The translations under genes and the position numbers were made by a program. 44,826 nucleotides of DNA from Flammeovirga sp. EKP202 (lineage in GTDB: Bacteria; Bacteroidota; Bacteroidia; Cytophagales; Flammeovirgaceae). This document shows, piece by piece, positions 32,092-40,592 of the stretch. Positions within the stretch are counted from its first letter, which is position 1; each line of letters opens with the position of its first letter. The DNA is taken from assembly GCF_014534745.1 (NCBI RefSeq), contig NZ_JACVVP010000060.1, forward strand, positions 1 through 44,826. Direction: 5' to 3'. The notes beneath the pieces are model-generated. The model searched no databases, had not been told where the DNA came from, and saw only the letters and a list, made by a program, of their open reading frames with translations.

Positions 32092-32877
32092 CTCCATGAT
32101 TATCAAATAGAAAACACTTCTAAAGTTGATCAACATATTGCTCTACTAGATGATAATAAAGATGCGATTGCTTTTCTTTCTACTATATTGAGGGAATATC
32201 ATCTTCATACCTTTCGTCATCCAAAAGAACTGTTTAGGTATCTCAATAAAAACCATATTGACTTGCTTATTATAGATCAAACACTTGATGAAACAAGTGG
32301 AATTGAAGTGATCAAGAAATTAAAAAAAGATGCAAAATTAGCGATCATTCCTAGTATTCTTGTCGCTTCAAACCTCACTGAAAAAATAAAAGTCAACGGT
32401 CTTCAAGCGGGTGCTGACCTTTGTATCTCAAAACCTTTTCACATCTCAATTTTAAAAACACATGTACAAAACCTAATCAGTAGTAGACTGTATTTCAAAA
32501 ATATGTACAGAAATGAAATTCTCACTGAAACCAAAAAAGTAATCCCACTGAATGAAGATGAATTATTAATCAAGAAAATAACAACATTAATTGAAGAAAG
32601 CATCTCAGATCCTGAATTTAATGTTCAAAGCATTCAAAAAGAAATTGGAATGAGCCAATCGTCGCTTTACAAAAAAATCAAACAACAAACGGGTAAATCA
32701 TCGACTGAATTTTTAAGGGATATACGTCTAAAATATGCAGCACAGCTTTTAAAGAAAAGTTCACTTCCTGTTGCTGAAGTAATGCTAAAAGTAGGATTTT
32801 TAGATGTAAAATACTTTAGAACCGTATTCAAAAATAAGTTTGGTACCACTCCTTCCCAATATCGAAAAATGAGTTAG
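32092..32877 (+). pseudogene. HTCS receiver and AraC domains, cut off by the TAA
   Basis: The same frame continues after TAA 32089-32091 with a full receiver domain: LLDDNKD, phospho-acceptor D in IIDQTLDETSG (codon 32275-32277) and the SKPF lysine, although the usual M-P after the aspartate is replaced. The AraC HTH (GMSQSSLYKKIK, LPVAEVMLKVGFLDVKYFRTVF, FGTTPSQYRK) is intact to the stop at 32875-32877. No in-frame ATG occurs between the stop and about 32500; the first possible start, TTG at 32188, lies inside the receiver and would lose the acidic pocket. So the part is probably silent unless the stop is read through. It is otherwise undamaged, hence a recent or conditional break. Confidence 0.85.
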
Positions 32878-32998
32878 GTGTCAATGAATATATTATAAAA
32901 GTGTTTTCTTAGTAGCATTTTAAAATGTGTATTTTAGTTGTTGATTTATTGATGTTGAAAGCATAGTGTTCACTACAATACATTGCACTGATGTCTTT

Positions 32999-33019
32999 AA
33001 ACCCGTGATGTCTGGGTTT
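32999..33019. terminator. Small stem-loop between converging genes
   Basis: Six-base arms AAACCC (32999-33004) and GGGTTT (33014-33019) enclose a 9-nt loop in the short gap between the HTCS end (plus) and the rhamnosidase remnant (minus). It is GC-rich for this region and may end transcripts from either side, but no clear U-tract follows. Confidence 0.35.
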
Positions 33020-33024
33020 CTATT

Positions 33025-34098
33025 CTACATCAGATTTTGATCTGAAGTAATCGTTGAAGTTTTATTTTTTCTGCTATTAATGGCAATGCTAATATTATCA
33101 CCTTCAGGTAATTTCGCATTTAAAATATCCTTATTGTAAGCCACCGCATTTGCCCAATTACTATCATTATAATGAGCCTGATTCTAACTGTCTTCTTTCT
33201 TGCTGTCGTCTACAATTTCACCTCCAAAACGTAGAATATCCCAATCCCCATAGTAGGCACTATGAATCTTCTTACACTTCCAAGTTTCATCTGTCCCAAT
33301 ACTTAATGCACCTTCAGCTGTTGTAATTTCTACTTGTGTTAAAACAAAAGGAATATTTCTATACTCTCTGATACGCCTCCATCGTGCCCAACCTGCTGCA
33401 TGCCAAACTGCTATTACATTCTCTCCCTTTCTTAGATAATCCTTAATGTCATACGTCAAATAAGGAATTCTTTTTTTCATATAAGAAGTAACAGGATTCA
33501 TCACTTGATCCGTCACTTTTTGACCATTGACATAAAGTTCATGGTAACCAAAAGACCCCACATACACCATAGCAGACTCTGCCTTATTCTTTAATGTCAG
33601 ATTTTTACGGTACCAATTATGATCTGTTTTTGCCTGATCTTCCTTCATGATCCATTTCCCTTACCAATCAGAAGACTGCAATACCCCCCTTGTAAACAGA
33701 TCCGACACACTCCACTTTGATACTTTTCCGTTTACATCCCAAACTCTCACTTTCCAATAACAGTTTTGATTAGAAGTCAATGCTTTTCCACTGTAGATTG
33801 TATTGACAGCCTGATTAGATATCACTTTTTCAGAATCCCAAACATCTCCTATATTTTTATTGAGGTGCTTTAAAGTACTTGCCACTAAAACCTGACAAGC
33901 AGTTTGTATTTGTCCTCTAATTCCTTTTTGATCGATTAATTTCCAACTCAATCGAGGATGAATATTATAGATTCCCAAAGGGTTTTCTCTGTACTCGCAC
34001 CTTAATTCGTTTACCTTCACCTGAGTATATGCATTGGTCGCAAAAACAACCATTATGAACAGGAAGAGTAAAAGTAGTTTGCTTATTGTATCCTTCAT
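33025..34098 (-). pseudogene. GH78 alpha-L-rhamnosidase, N-terminal remnant with in-frame stops
   Basis: One frame from ATG 34098 (signal peptide through about residue 25) encodes the N-terminal domains of a GH78 rhamnosidase: VNELRCEYRENPLGI, PRLSWKL, YWKVRVWD, then KWIMKED, NWYRKNLTL, YHELYVNGQKV and GENVIAVWHAAGW. TAA at 33661-33663 and TAG at 33184-33186 interrupt it; the sequence after each stop is in frame and homologous (DW-stop-GKWI; DS-stop-NQAHYNDSNW, where TAG may replace a TGG tryptophan codon). A third in-frame stop ends it at 33025. About 358 codons remain of the usual 850-1000 and the catalytic (alpha/alpha)6 barrel is missing. It starts 20 bp after the GH-A remnant, so the two were once co-transcribed. 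Confidence 0.85.
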
Positions 34099-34118
34099 TG
34101 TATTGTTAGTTAGCATCT

Positions 34119-35083
34119 TTATTCCTTGATTTTAAATTCATATATCATAAAAGAAAATGCAGGTAATTCATCTTCAAAGGGAATTACGGATTGATCCTTC
34201 TTATTGCCTGCTGAAGTAGTCCATTTCCAATCAGACCATTGCATGTCATTTGTTGATTCATTGTAAATCGCCGAACAATATTGAACTTTCGTACCTGATT
34301 GAACATTAAGTATTGATTTGTATACCACTCTCTTACTATTTATCGAAGCAGGATTAGAACTGTAATTATACGCTATGATGGAATACCTGTTCAGTGATTT
34401 CTCCTTTGAGAAAATTGCATCCACATAGTTCTTAGTATATTGTGATTCTCCATTCTTTGTATTTGAATAGTACGTGTGTCCTTTCAATTTCAGAACCTCT
34501 TGGTTGGCAGGTTGGTATTGATTCCCCTTTCCCATTGGAATAAATTCGTAATGTCGTTTTCATAAAACATTTTCATAATCCCAACCAAAAAAGAATTTTG
34601 ATATTTTGCTTCGGTACTTTCGTATCCGTTCCCTTTTTTATTCATGGTTTTGATAAGTGCAAATTCATGAATTTCAAATACCTCTTTAGAGTTCCATTCT
34701 GGAATATCTTTAATCGCCCCAAAATCGTTTTGATACACTTCTTCGAAGTTGGTTCTATTGTAATATGGATAATAAGAAACCCCCAAAAAATCGTAATGAA
34801 CCCCATTGATATGACTCCATTTCACAAGATCAACTGCCCATGACTTTTTGGAGGTCGCCCATAGAAAATGAGTTCCCACTTTGGCATCAGGTAATACTTC
34901 AAGAATAGCTTCTGTTGATACTTTATAGAATTCAAAGAATAGTTCTTTTGTACCTTTCCAATGCCCCACTGTACCAATCTCTCTTCCTATTCCAAACTGA
35001 ATATCTTTAATTTTCTCCTCTCCATAAGTTTTTATTAAAAATTGCGTTACTGATTTTAAGTAAAAGTCCCACTTGTTACAAAA
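34119..35083 (-). pseudogene. Clan GH-A glycosidase remnant (GH39-like), frameshifted and 5' truncated
   Basis: The 5' part (about 35083-34490) has GH-A character: a YGEEKIKDIQFGIGREIGT strand with a candidate acid/base E, FFEFYKVSTEAILEVLPDAKVG helix, HYDFLGVSYYPYY and FEIHEFALI with a candidate nucleophile E. The 3' part (about 34535-34119) is the C-terminal beta-domain in another frame. The frames meet near 34525-34535 at a GGGAAAGGGG run; one extra A would restore FQWEKGNQYQP. The start of the gene is lost at about 35077-35083, where a plus-strand DUF1080 fragment begins. GH39 is my best guess among GH-A families, but the distance is large. It is not functional as it stands. Confidence 0.7.
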
Positions 35084-35173
35084 GGTAAAATTCTATTACA
35101 ATATGAAGGCTATCCTATTGACTTTAAAAATATTGAAATTAAAATATTTGAAGATAAGCTTAATGAGAAATAG
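35078..35173 (+). pseudogene. DUF1080 (3-keto-disaccharide hydrolase) C-terminal remnant
   Basis: About 31 codons ending at TAG 35171-35173 read TKGKILLQYEGYPIDFKNIEIK and then a short charged tail. This is the characteristic final strand pair of PF06439 proteins (GKIxLQxEGxPVxFRNIxI). Everything upstream is missing and the frame runs straight into the oppositely oriented GH-A remnant. It is too short for a usual ORF cutoff, but the motif is distinctive. Confidence 0.7.
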
Positions 35174-35204
35174 AGATCTTGAGTATTATTCAAGTATTTA
35201 ATGT

Positions 35205-35426
35205 TTATTGCACATCACTTTGTTGTTTTGTCTTTGAGACTAAACGAATAATAAAATAAACTATGAGTCCTCCAATCGGTATCCCAAGTAAACCAATAAT
35301 AAATGCCCCTAACGATGCAGAACCTGTGTTCCCTTGTAATTCTCCAATCTCATACCCTATTATATACCCTCCGATACATCCTAAAAAGATTAAAAATATT
35401 TTCCCAAAAAATTTTAATGTCTTCAT
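35205..35426 (-). CDS. Small two-helix membrane protein, unknown function
   Basis: 73 residues with two hydrophobic segments (about 7-27 and 38-63), both glycine-rich (GCIGGYIIGYEIG, GAFIIGLLGIPIGGLIV), and a charged C-terminal tail (SKTKQQSDVQ). The shape resembles many small glycine-zipper inner-membrane proteins. I do not recognise a family. It stands alone between the remnant zone and the PAS-LuxR gene, on the minus strand, and its coding status rests on the ATG start, membrane topology and amino-acid make-up. Confidence 0.6.
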   Translation of the reverse strand: MKTLKFFGKIFLIFLGCIGGYIIGYEIGELQGNTGSASLGAFIIGLLGIPIGGLIVYFIIRLVSKTKQQSDVQ

Positions 35427-35623
35427 GAGTTATTGTTTTAATAGCGATAAGTACTAACTGATATAACTTGCAAAAAATCTGTCAAAACAAGCATAATTTA
35501 CTTACTTCAATATTCTTTCCATTTTATTTAATGTCCAAAAGTAAACTCAACCTAACCCTAATCTCTTGACTAGTAGTTAATATTTGCAATACATATATCT
35601 ATATTCAAAGTAGTTCTATCACT

Positions 35624-35675
35624 TATAAAGTCTTATCAGTTCAATATATCGTAAACTAAGCCTTAAGACTTTATA
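35624..35675 (-). terminator. Stem-loop after the PAS-LuxR gene
   Basis: A perfect 12-bp inverted repeat, TATAAAGTCTTA (35624-35635) and TAAGACTTTATA (35664-35675), with a 28-nt loop begins 25 nt beyond the regulator's stop at 35701. The pairing is AT-rich and lacks a long U-tract, so it is a terminator candidate or a protein-binding dyad. The rest of 35427-35700 is AT-rich and featureless. Confidence 0.45.
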
Positions 35676-35700
35676 TTACATTTTATAGTCTAGAACTAAA

Positions 35701-36393
35701 TCAAATCAACTGCATCGATAATGCTACCTGCACCGCCTCTGTTGTATTGCCCACATCCATTTTTGAGATGATATTCTGACGATGGGTATTTACAGTATTG
35801 ACGGAGATATTTAATTTATCTGAAATTTGCTTGCTTAATAAACCACCACCAATCTCCTTGAGCACTTGGATTTCTCGTTTTGATAGATCGTAGTTTTTTT
35901 GTTCTCTTGGGAAAACCTTCACATCTCCAGTCTCGGTATTGATAAGTTGGGCGGTACAAACTTTCGGTAGGTTGGGCTGCATGGATTGGTCTAAGATTCC
36001 TAATGTGTATTTTAGGTTTTGTTGATCTTCGGTCATTTCGAGTACCAAATGTTTCTCGATCACCCATACATAGTCCCCTTTTGCACTTCTGATTCTGTAT
36101 TCGGTAACATACTGTAGATTAAATAAATCAATATCGCCTTCTCCCATAAAATTCAAAAAATACCCACTCATATAGTTGAGATGTTGGATATCTTCGGGGT
36201 GTACTTCTTTATCCATAAAGCCTTTCTGAAGGTCTTCATCATTCTTGAAATCCCATCCAAAGATCTTTTCATAGTTTCTGGAGATGTAAGGGTGATACTT
36301 ATTTTCATAATCAAAAATAGTGACACAACTCCCTAATTTTTCAATTTGTTTTACTGTATTAAGATGTTGATTTAGTGCCTCTTGCTGTTCCAT
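35701..36393 (-). CDS. PAS-domain LuxR-family transcriptional regulator
   Basis: 230 residues. An N-terminal PAS/PAC fold (about 15-140: NYEKIFGWD, VHPEDI, EYRIRSAKGDYVWV) is joined to a C-terminal LuxR-type HTH (about 165-228: LSKREIQVLKEIGGGLLSKQIS, ISVNTVNTHRQNIISKM). There is no receiver domain, so it is a one-component regulator sensing a ligand or redox signal through PAS. It is divergent from the TonB-dependent receptor gene, with 140 bp between the start codons, and may regulate it. It is not an HTCS or SARP type and is unrelated to the PUL regulators in the window. Confidence 0.88.
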   Translation of the reverse strand: MEQQEALNQHLNTVKQIEKLGSCVTIFDYENKYHPYISRNYEKIFGWDFKNDEDLQKGFMDKEVHPEDIQHLNYMSGYFLNFMGEGDIDLFNLQYVTEYRIRSAKGDYVWVIEKHLVLEMTEDQQNLKYTLGILDQSMQPNLPKVCTAQLINTETGDVKVFPREQKNYDLSKREIQVLKEIGGGLLSKQISDKLNISVNTVNTHRQNIISKMDVGNTTEAVQVALSMQLI

Positions 36394-36533
36394 AAGTATG
36401 TTATTTAATAGTTGAAGTTAATTGATGAGTATTCAAAAAATCATTATTTTTCAGTATTGAATCAGTAGTTAAAATGCACTCTCTTTGTAAAAGGAAAAAT
36501 ACAATCATCATCATTTTAAAAAGAGATCAAAAC

Positions 36534-38867
36534 ATGAAAAATATCCTTTTGCTACTATTCTTTTGCGTTACTAATATACAAGCTCAAAATTTAATGCACA
36601 CGGTTTCCGGAAAAGTCATTGATAAAGACACCCAACAACCCCTTATTGGTGTATTAGTTTTCACACATTATAACGATCAAACTCTCTCCAACACCACCAA
36701 TATTGATGGTCAATTTGAATTAAAATTACCAATGGGTAGGTATAATCTTCAGTTTCAAATGTTGGGGTATCAGTCTTTTGTTCAAGAGGAAGTGGCAGTC
36801 CCCAATGCTTATGGAAACAACATCAGTGTTTCACTTCAAGAAGATGAAACCGTGCTAAATGAAGTAGAAGTAGTCTATAAATCCTCCAAAGATGAACCTC
36901 AAAATACAATGGCCATAGCTTCAGGTAGACAGTTTACCGTGGAAGAAAGTAGCCGTTATGCTGGTGGTTTTGATGATCCGGCGAGATTAGCGACAGCCTT
37001 TGCTGGAGTAGCTGGATCTACGGGTTCCAATGGAATGGTCATCCGTGGTAATGCTCCAAAAGGAGTGTTATGGCAAGTGGAGGACTTACCCATTCCTGAC
37101 CCTAGTCACTTGTCTAACATTGTTGCTTTTGGTGGAGGAAGTGTCACGGCATTAAGTACGTATGTGATGGATAATTCAGATTTTTATACTGGTGCATTTA
37201 CGTCAGATTATGGTAATGCAATGGCGGGTGTTTTTGATTTGTCATTAAGAACGGGTAATTCAGAAAAGAGATCTTACCAAGCTCAACTAGGAGTAAATGG
37301 TATTGATTTTGGGGCAGAAGGCCCTTTCAAGAAAGGAAGTGATGCAACGTACTTATTTAATTACCGTTATTCTACTTTTGCTTTGTTGGCACCTATCCTA
37401 CCAGAGGAAATGGGGTTCTTGGGGTATCAAGATTTATCATTTAAAATTAATATCCCAACTAAAAATGGTGGTGAATGGAATGTTTGGGCTGTTGGAGGTG
37501 CCGATAGACAATATAGAGATGCATCAAGAGATTCAACAGAATGGACATTTGATGATGCCAACCAAACCTTCTCTACCAATATACTTTTTGGTGGTACTGG
37601 AGTTTCTTATCAAATGCCGGTCAATAAAAAAGGGTATTGGAAAAATATTATCGGCTTTACGGGAAATTCCACGTATTGGTCTTCCTCTGAATTAGACAAT
37701 CAAATGGTTGATCACACTTTGGATGATTTTAATAATGTGCAATATGATTTCTCCTACAAAACGTATTTACATTATAAATTTGGAAAAAAACACACCAACC
37801 GAACGGGTTTAACCATCACTCAAAAACATTATGACATTAATATGCAACAAGCAGAGCAAATTGGTGACCCTTTAGAGACTTTTGCTGTAGGCAATGGAAG
37901 TAGTATGTTTGTTCAAGCCTACACTCAATCCAAATTTCAACTTTCTCAAAAATGGTCTATGAATGTGGGCGTTTATGGCCAGTATTTTGAGGGAACCAAT
38001 GCCTTGTCCATTGAACCAAGGGCGGCTGTAAAATATCAAATCAATCCATGGCATTCGGTTTCTTTCAGTTATGGATTACATAGTCAAATGGAAGCGTTGC
38101 ATTATTATTTAATGCCTCAAACAGTTGAGGGAGTGGAAACATACCCGAACCAATCATTGGACTTCTCCAAAGCTCATCATTATGTATTAGGCTATAATTG
38201 GAATATCAATAATAATTTGAGGTTTAAATCAGAAGTTTTCTATCAAGATCTTTTCAATATTCCAGTGATAGAAGGCAGCTATTTTTCAATGCTGAACCTT
38301 ACACATCAATGGTTTGTCGATGCTCCTTTAGTCAATAAGGGAACAGGTAGAAATGTTGGTCTAGATCTTACTTTTGAGCAGTTTCTGAAGAAAGGTTATT
38401 ATTATACAATTACCTCTTCGATTTTTGATTCTCAATATGTGGGCGGAGATGGTGTGGAGAGAAATTCCCAATTCAATAAAAGGTATGTTGTCAATATTTT
38501 AGGAGGTAAAGAATGGACTGTCGGGCGAGAGAAAAACAAGACCTTATCCGTTAATGGCAAATTTACCATAATGGGAGGAGACCGAAGACACCCGCTGAAA
38601 GAACAAGAATCAATAGAGCAAGGCGAAGTAATTTATGATTATGAAAGAGCTTATTCGGAGCAATTCCCTTCCAGCAAAATTCTGAGTGTGAGTATGCTTT
38701 ACAAAATCATGAAACCGAAGTATACTTCTCAATGGACGATTCAAATCATCAATGCTTTGGGGGCTCCTGAATATTATGGGTATAGTTATAATCAAAAAAC
38801 AGGAACTATTACAGATGATACTGATGTACTGGTTCTTCCTAATATTGCTTATAAGGTGATGTTTTAG
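36534..38867 (+). CDS. TonB-dependent receptor with carboxypeptidase-regulatory-like domain
   Basis: 777-residue outer-membrane receptor. The frame is open from 36474, but ATG 36534 begins a clean signal peptide (about 1-18, ending TNIQAQ), so that start is preferred. A carboxypeptidase-regulatory-like beta-sandwich (about 23-105, GKVIDKDTQQPLIGVLVF) precedes a plug (about 130-230: GFDDPARLATAFAGV, GMVIRGNAPKGVLWQVEDLPIPDP) and a beta-barrel. It lacks the SusC signature VVVGYGTQ and has no SusD partner, so it is a general substrate receptor (metal-chelate, peptide or small glycan). Its ligand is not evident. A strong hairpin follows 14 nt after the stop. Confidence 0.88.
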   Translation: MKNILLLLFFCVTNIQAQNLMHTVSGKVIDKDTQQPLIGVLVFTHYNDQTLSNTTNIDGQFELKLPMGRYNLQFQMLGYQSFVQEEVAVPNAYGNNISVSLQEDETVLNEVEVVYKSSKDEPQNTMAIASGRQFTVEESSRYAGGFDDPARLATAFAGVAGSTGSNGMVIRGNAPKGVLWQVEDLPIPDPSHLSNIVAFGGGSVTALSTYVMDNSDFYTGAFTSDYGNAMAGVFDLSLRTGNSEKRSYQAQLGVNGIDFGAEGPFKKGSDATYLFNYRYSTFALLAPILPEEMGFLGYQDLSFKINIPTKNGGEWNVWAVGGADRQYRDASRDSTEWTFDDANQTFSTNILFGGTGVSYQMPVNKKGYWKNIIGFTGNSTYWSSSELDNQMVDHTLDDFNNVQYDFSYKTYLHYKFGKKHTNRTGLTITQKHYDINMQQAEQIGDPLETFAVGNGSSMFVQAYTQSKFQLSQKWSMNVGVYGQYFEGTNALSIEPRAAVKYQINPWHSVSFSYGLHSQMEALHYYLMPQTVEGVETYPNQSLDFSKAHHYVLGYNWNINNNLRFKSEVFYQDLFNIPVIEGSYFSMLNLTHQWFVDAPLVNKGTGRNVGLDLTFEQFLKKGYYYTITSSIFDSQYVGGDGVERNSQFNKRYVVNILGGKEWTVGREKNKTLSVNGKFTIMGGDRRHPLKEQESIEQGEVIYDYERAYSEQFPSSKILSVSMLYKIMKPKYTSQWTIQIINALGAPEYYGYSYNQKTGTITDDTDVLVLPNIAYKVMF

Positions 38868-38881
38868 ATTAAGTGTTTTTT

Positions 38882-38915
38882 ATGATGGTTCGTGATGTGG
38901 TTCACGAACCATCAT
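38882..38915 (+). terminator. Strong hairpin after the TonB-dependent receptor gene
   Basis: Perfect 14-bp arms at 38882-38895 and 38902-38915 with a 6-nt loop, starting 14 nt after the stop codon. A T-run (38876-38881) precedes it and no U-tract follows on the plus strand, so it would be a factor-dependent or bidirectional terminator. Confidence 0.7.
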
Positions 38916-38940
38916 CAGCAGAACTACCGATTTCTAAGTT

Positions 38941-39056
38941 TTCGAATATTTAAAGTATTTAGAAATCAGGAGATTTCTGCTGATCTTTAGGACACGAATG
39001 ACGCTATCGCTTAACATTCGCGCCAGTGGAGTTTCTAAGTATTAAAAATATTCGAA
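38941..39056. repeat. MITE-like element with imperfect terminal inverted repeats (family B, copy 1)
   Basis: The ends (38941-38966 and 39030-39056) are imperfect inverted repeats beginning TTCGAATATTT and containing TTAGAAA. Inside are a 7-bp hairpin (38961-38978, loop AGGA) and a 38-nt core (38991-39028) that is identical to 40519-40556. In that core CGAATG and CATTCG can pair. A further 10-bp dyad joins 38914-38923 with 38975-38984. No ORF is carried. The small size, terminal repeats and second copy suggest a MITE or a mobile REP-like element. Confidence 0.65.
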
Positions 39057-39377
39057 TTATTAAGTTTACAATGTATTTAACAATGCTCAAACAGTATTTC
39101 ATTAAAAACAGAACCAACCCAACAATAATTGCACTTATACTTTGTTTACCAAATATTAAACTCCCTTTTTCGTATAATATGACATATATAATTGTATATT
39201 TCACGTTATGTGAATATTTTTAAATATTCATTTGAGATAATTGTATGTACAATCAATTTTATTAGCTTGTGGTCGTAAATATTTAAATGAAGAAAGAACA
39301 ACTCTCTATTTACTTGTAGAAGTACAAGTTTAATCATTGTCTGATCATTCTAATTATTATTAATTCCTAACTAAATC
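39057..39377. other. Intergenic region before the ankyrin lipoprotein
   Basis: 321 bp, very AT-rich, with no coding signature and no repeat that I can define. The promoter of the ankyrin gene is presumably here, but no TAnnTTTG element in a good position was seen. A 60-codon frame across the 39004-39204 stretch lacks codon bias and overlaps the family B repeat. Confidence 0.4.
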
Positions 39378-40460
39378 ATGATGAGAACAACAACCGGATT
39401 ATCCCTTTTGTTATCACTTTTCATTTTGGCACAAAGCTGCCAACAACCTAAAGATCAACCAAAAGAAAGTGTAGTCGTTGAACAAGAATATAAAGAAACA
39501 GCAACGGGATTACCAACACTGCATCAAGCTATCATTGATAATGATGAAAAAAGAGTTTTAGAACTCATCAAAGCAGGTGCAGATGTTAATCAGTTAGATT
39601 CTAAAATGGGTAATACTCCTTTACACATTGCATCACAAGGAGACAATCCCAATCTCATTTTACATCTGATTGAAGCCGGTGCTTTTGTCAATTTGCATAC
39701 ACCTCATGCTGGTCACACTCCATTGATGGTGGCTACTTGGTACAGCAAACCTGAAAATATCAAGGCGTTATTGACAGCAACTGATATTAATATTTATGCT
39801 AAATCGCCTTTTGGAGGACGAATAGCTAAGGACTTTATTGGCGGATTTGATCAGCATCAAACTGAAGATGAACAAAAGAGAAATGCTGCTTTAATTGCTA
39901 TTTTCAATGCTTATGAAAAACAATTAGAGGAAAAAGTTGAGGCTCAAAAAATCTATCAAACAGTAAATGATAACACGCTTTCTGATGAAGAGAAAGCCGA
40001 CCTTGTTCAATCATTGATTGATGAAAATCAGAGTGTAAATACAGAATCTTTTGTCACTGGTGATGGAAATGACCGTCACTCTCCCCTATTGGTGGCTACA
40101 AGAAATAATTATCCTCTCACTACAAAAATACTTCTGGAAGCAGGCGCTGACATTGGTCAGAGAGGTTATTTGATGAATGCAATTGCTTTTCATAAAGCAG
40201 GTTATATGGGCAATACTGAGATTATGAAAATGTTGGTACAACATAGTGATGCCGACAAATACATCAATGATCAAGGTTTAAATAATGGTTATACGCCATT
40301 GCATGATGCAATATGGCATGGTAATACTGAAGCGGCTAAAGTTTTAATTGATGCCGGTGCCCGATTGGACCTTAAGACCTATGAAGGGGATACTCCTCTT
40401 GACCTTGCTAAAAGGTATAATTACAACGACATCGTAAAGTATATCGAAAATAAACAATAA
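39378..40460 (+). CDS. Ankyrin-repeat lipoprotein
   Basis: 360 residues. SPII signal peptide with lipobox LAQSC (C21 from the first ATG; a second ATG follows directly). Two groups of ankyrin repeats are visible, about 50-165 (LHQAIIDNDEKRVLELIKAGADVNQLD, NTPLHIASQ, GHTPLMVATW) and about 230-355 (HSPLLVATRN, TKILLEAGADIGQ, TPLHDAIWHGNTEAAKVLIDAGA, DTPLDLAKRYN), separated by a helical, acidic linker. It would be a membrane-anchored protein-binding module in the periplasm or at the surface. No partner gene is adjacent, and short non-coding repeats lie on both sides. Confidence 0.87.
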   Translation: MMRTTTGLSLLLSLFILAQSCQQPKDQPKESVVVEQEYKETATGLPTLHQAIIDNDEKRVLELIKAGADVNQLDSKMGNTPLHIASQGDNPNLILHLIEAGAFVNLHTPHAGHTPLMVATWYSKPENIKALLTATDINIYAKSPFGGRIAKDFIGGFDQHQTEDEQKRNAALIAIFNAYEKQLEEKVEAQKIYQTVNDNTLSDEEKADLVQSLIDENQSVNTESFVTGDGNDRHSPLLVATRNNYPLTTKILLEAGADIGQRGYLMNAIAFHKAGYMGNTEIMKMLVQHSDADKYINDQGLNNGYTPLHDAIWHGNTEAAKVLIDAGARLDLKTYEGDTPLDLAKRYNYNDIVKYIENKQ

Positions 40461-40489
40461 AACATAATATACACTTAAAACTTAGTGTA

Positions 40490-40556
40490 AGAAATCAGGA
40501 GATTTCTAAAGATCAAAAGACACGAATGACGCTATCGCTTAACATTCGCGCCAGTG
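40490..40556. repeat. Dispersed repeat, family B, copy 2 (ends lost)
   Basis: The 18-nt hairpin AGAAATCAGGAGATTTCT (40490-40507) and the 38-nt core (40519-40556) repeat copy 1 at 38961-38978 and 38991-39028, in the same orientation. The spacer between them differs and the terminal inverted repeats of copy 1 are not present. It starts 29 nt after the ankyrin stop codon and could serve as its transcript end. Confidence 0.75.
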
Positions 40557-40592
40557 AGCATTCTACTCAATCTGTTTAGCAGTAAAAAACCT

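Noticed and set aside
32188-32877. Independent small response regulator starting at 32188
   Set aside because: The start would be TTG in the middle of the receiver fold, and homologous sequence continues upstream in frame to the HTCS stop, so it is the cut-off half of one gene.
39004-39204. 66-codon minus-strand and 65-codon plus-strand frames after the TonB-dependent receptor gene
   Set aside because: Both overlap the family B repeat and AT-rich spacer, and neither shows coding character.
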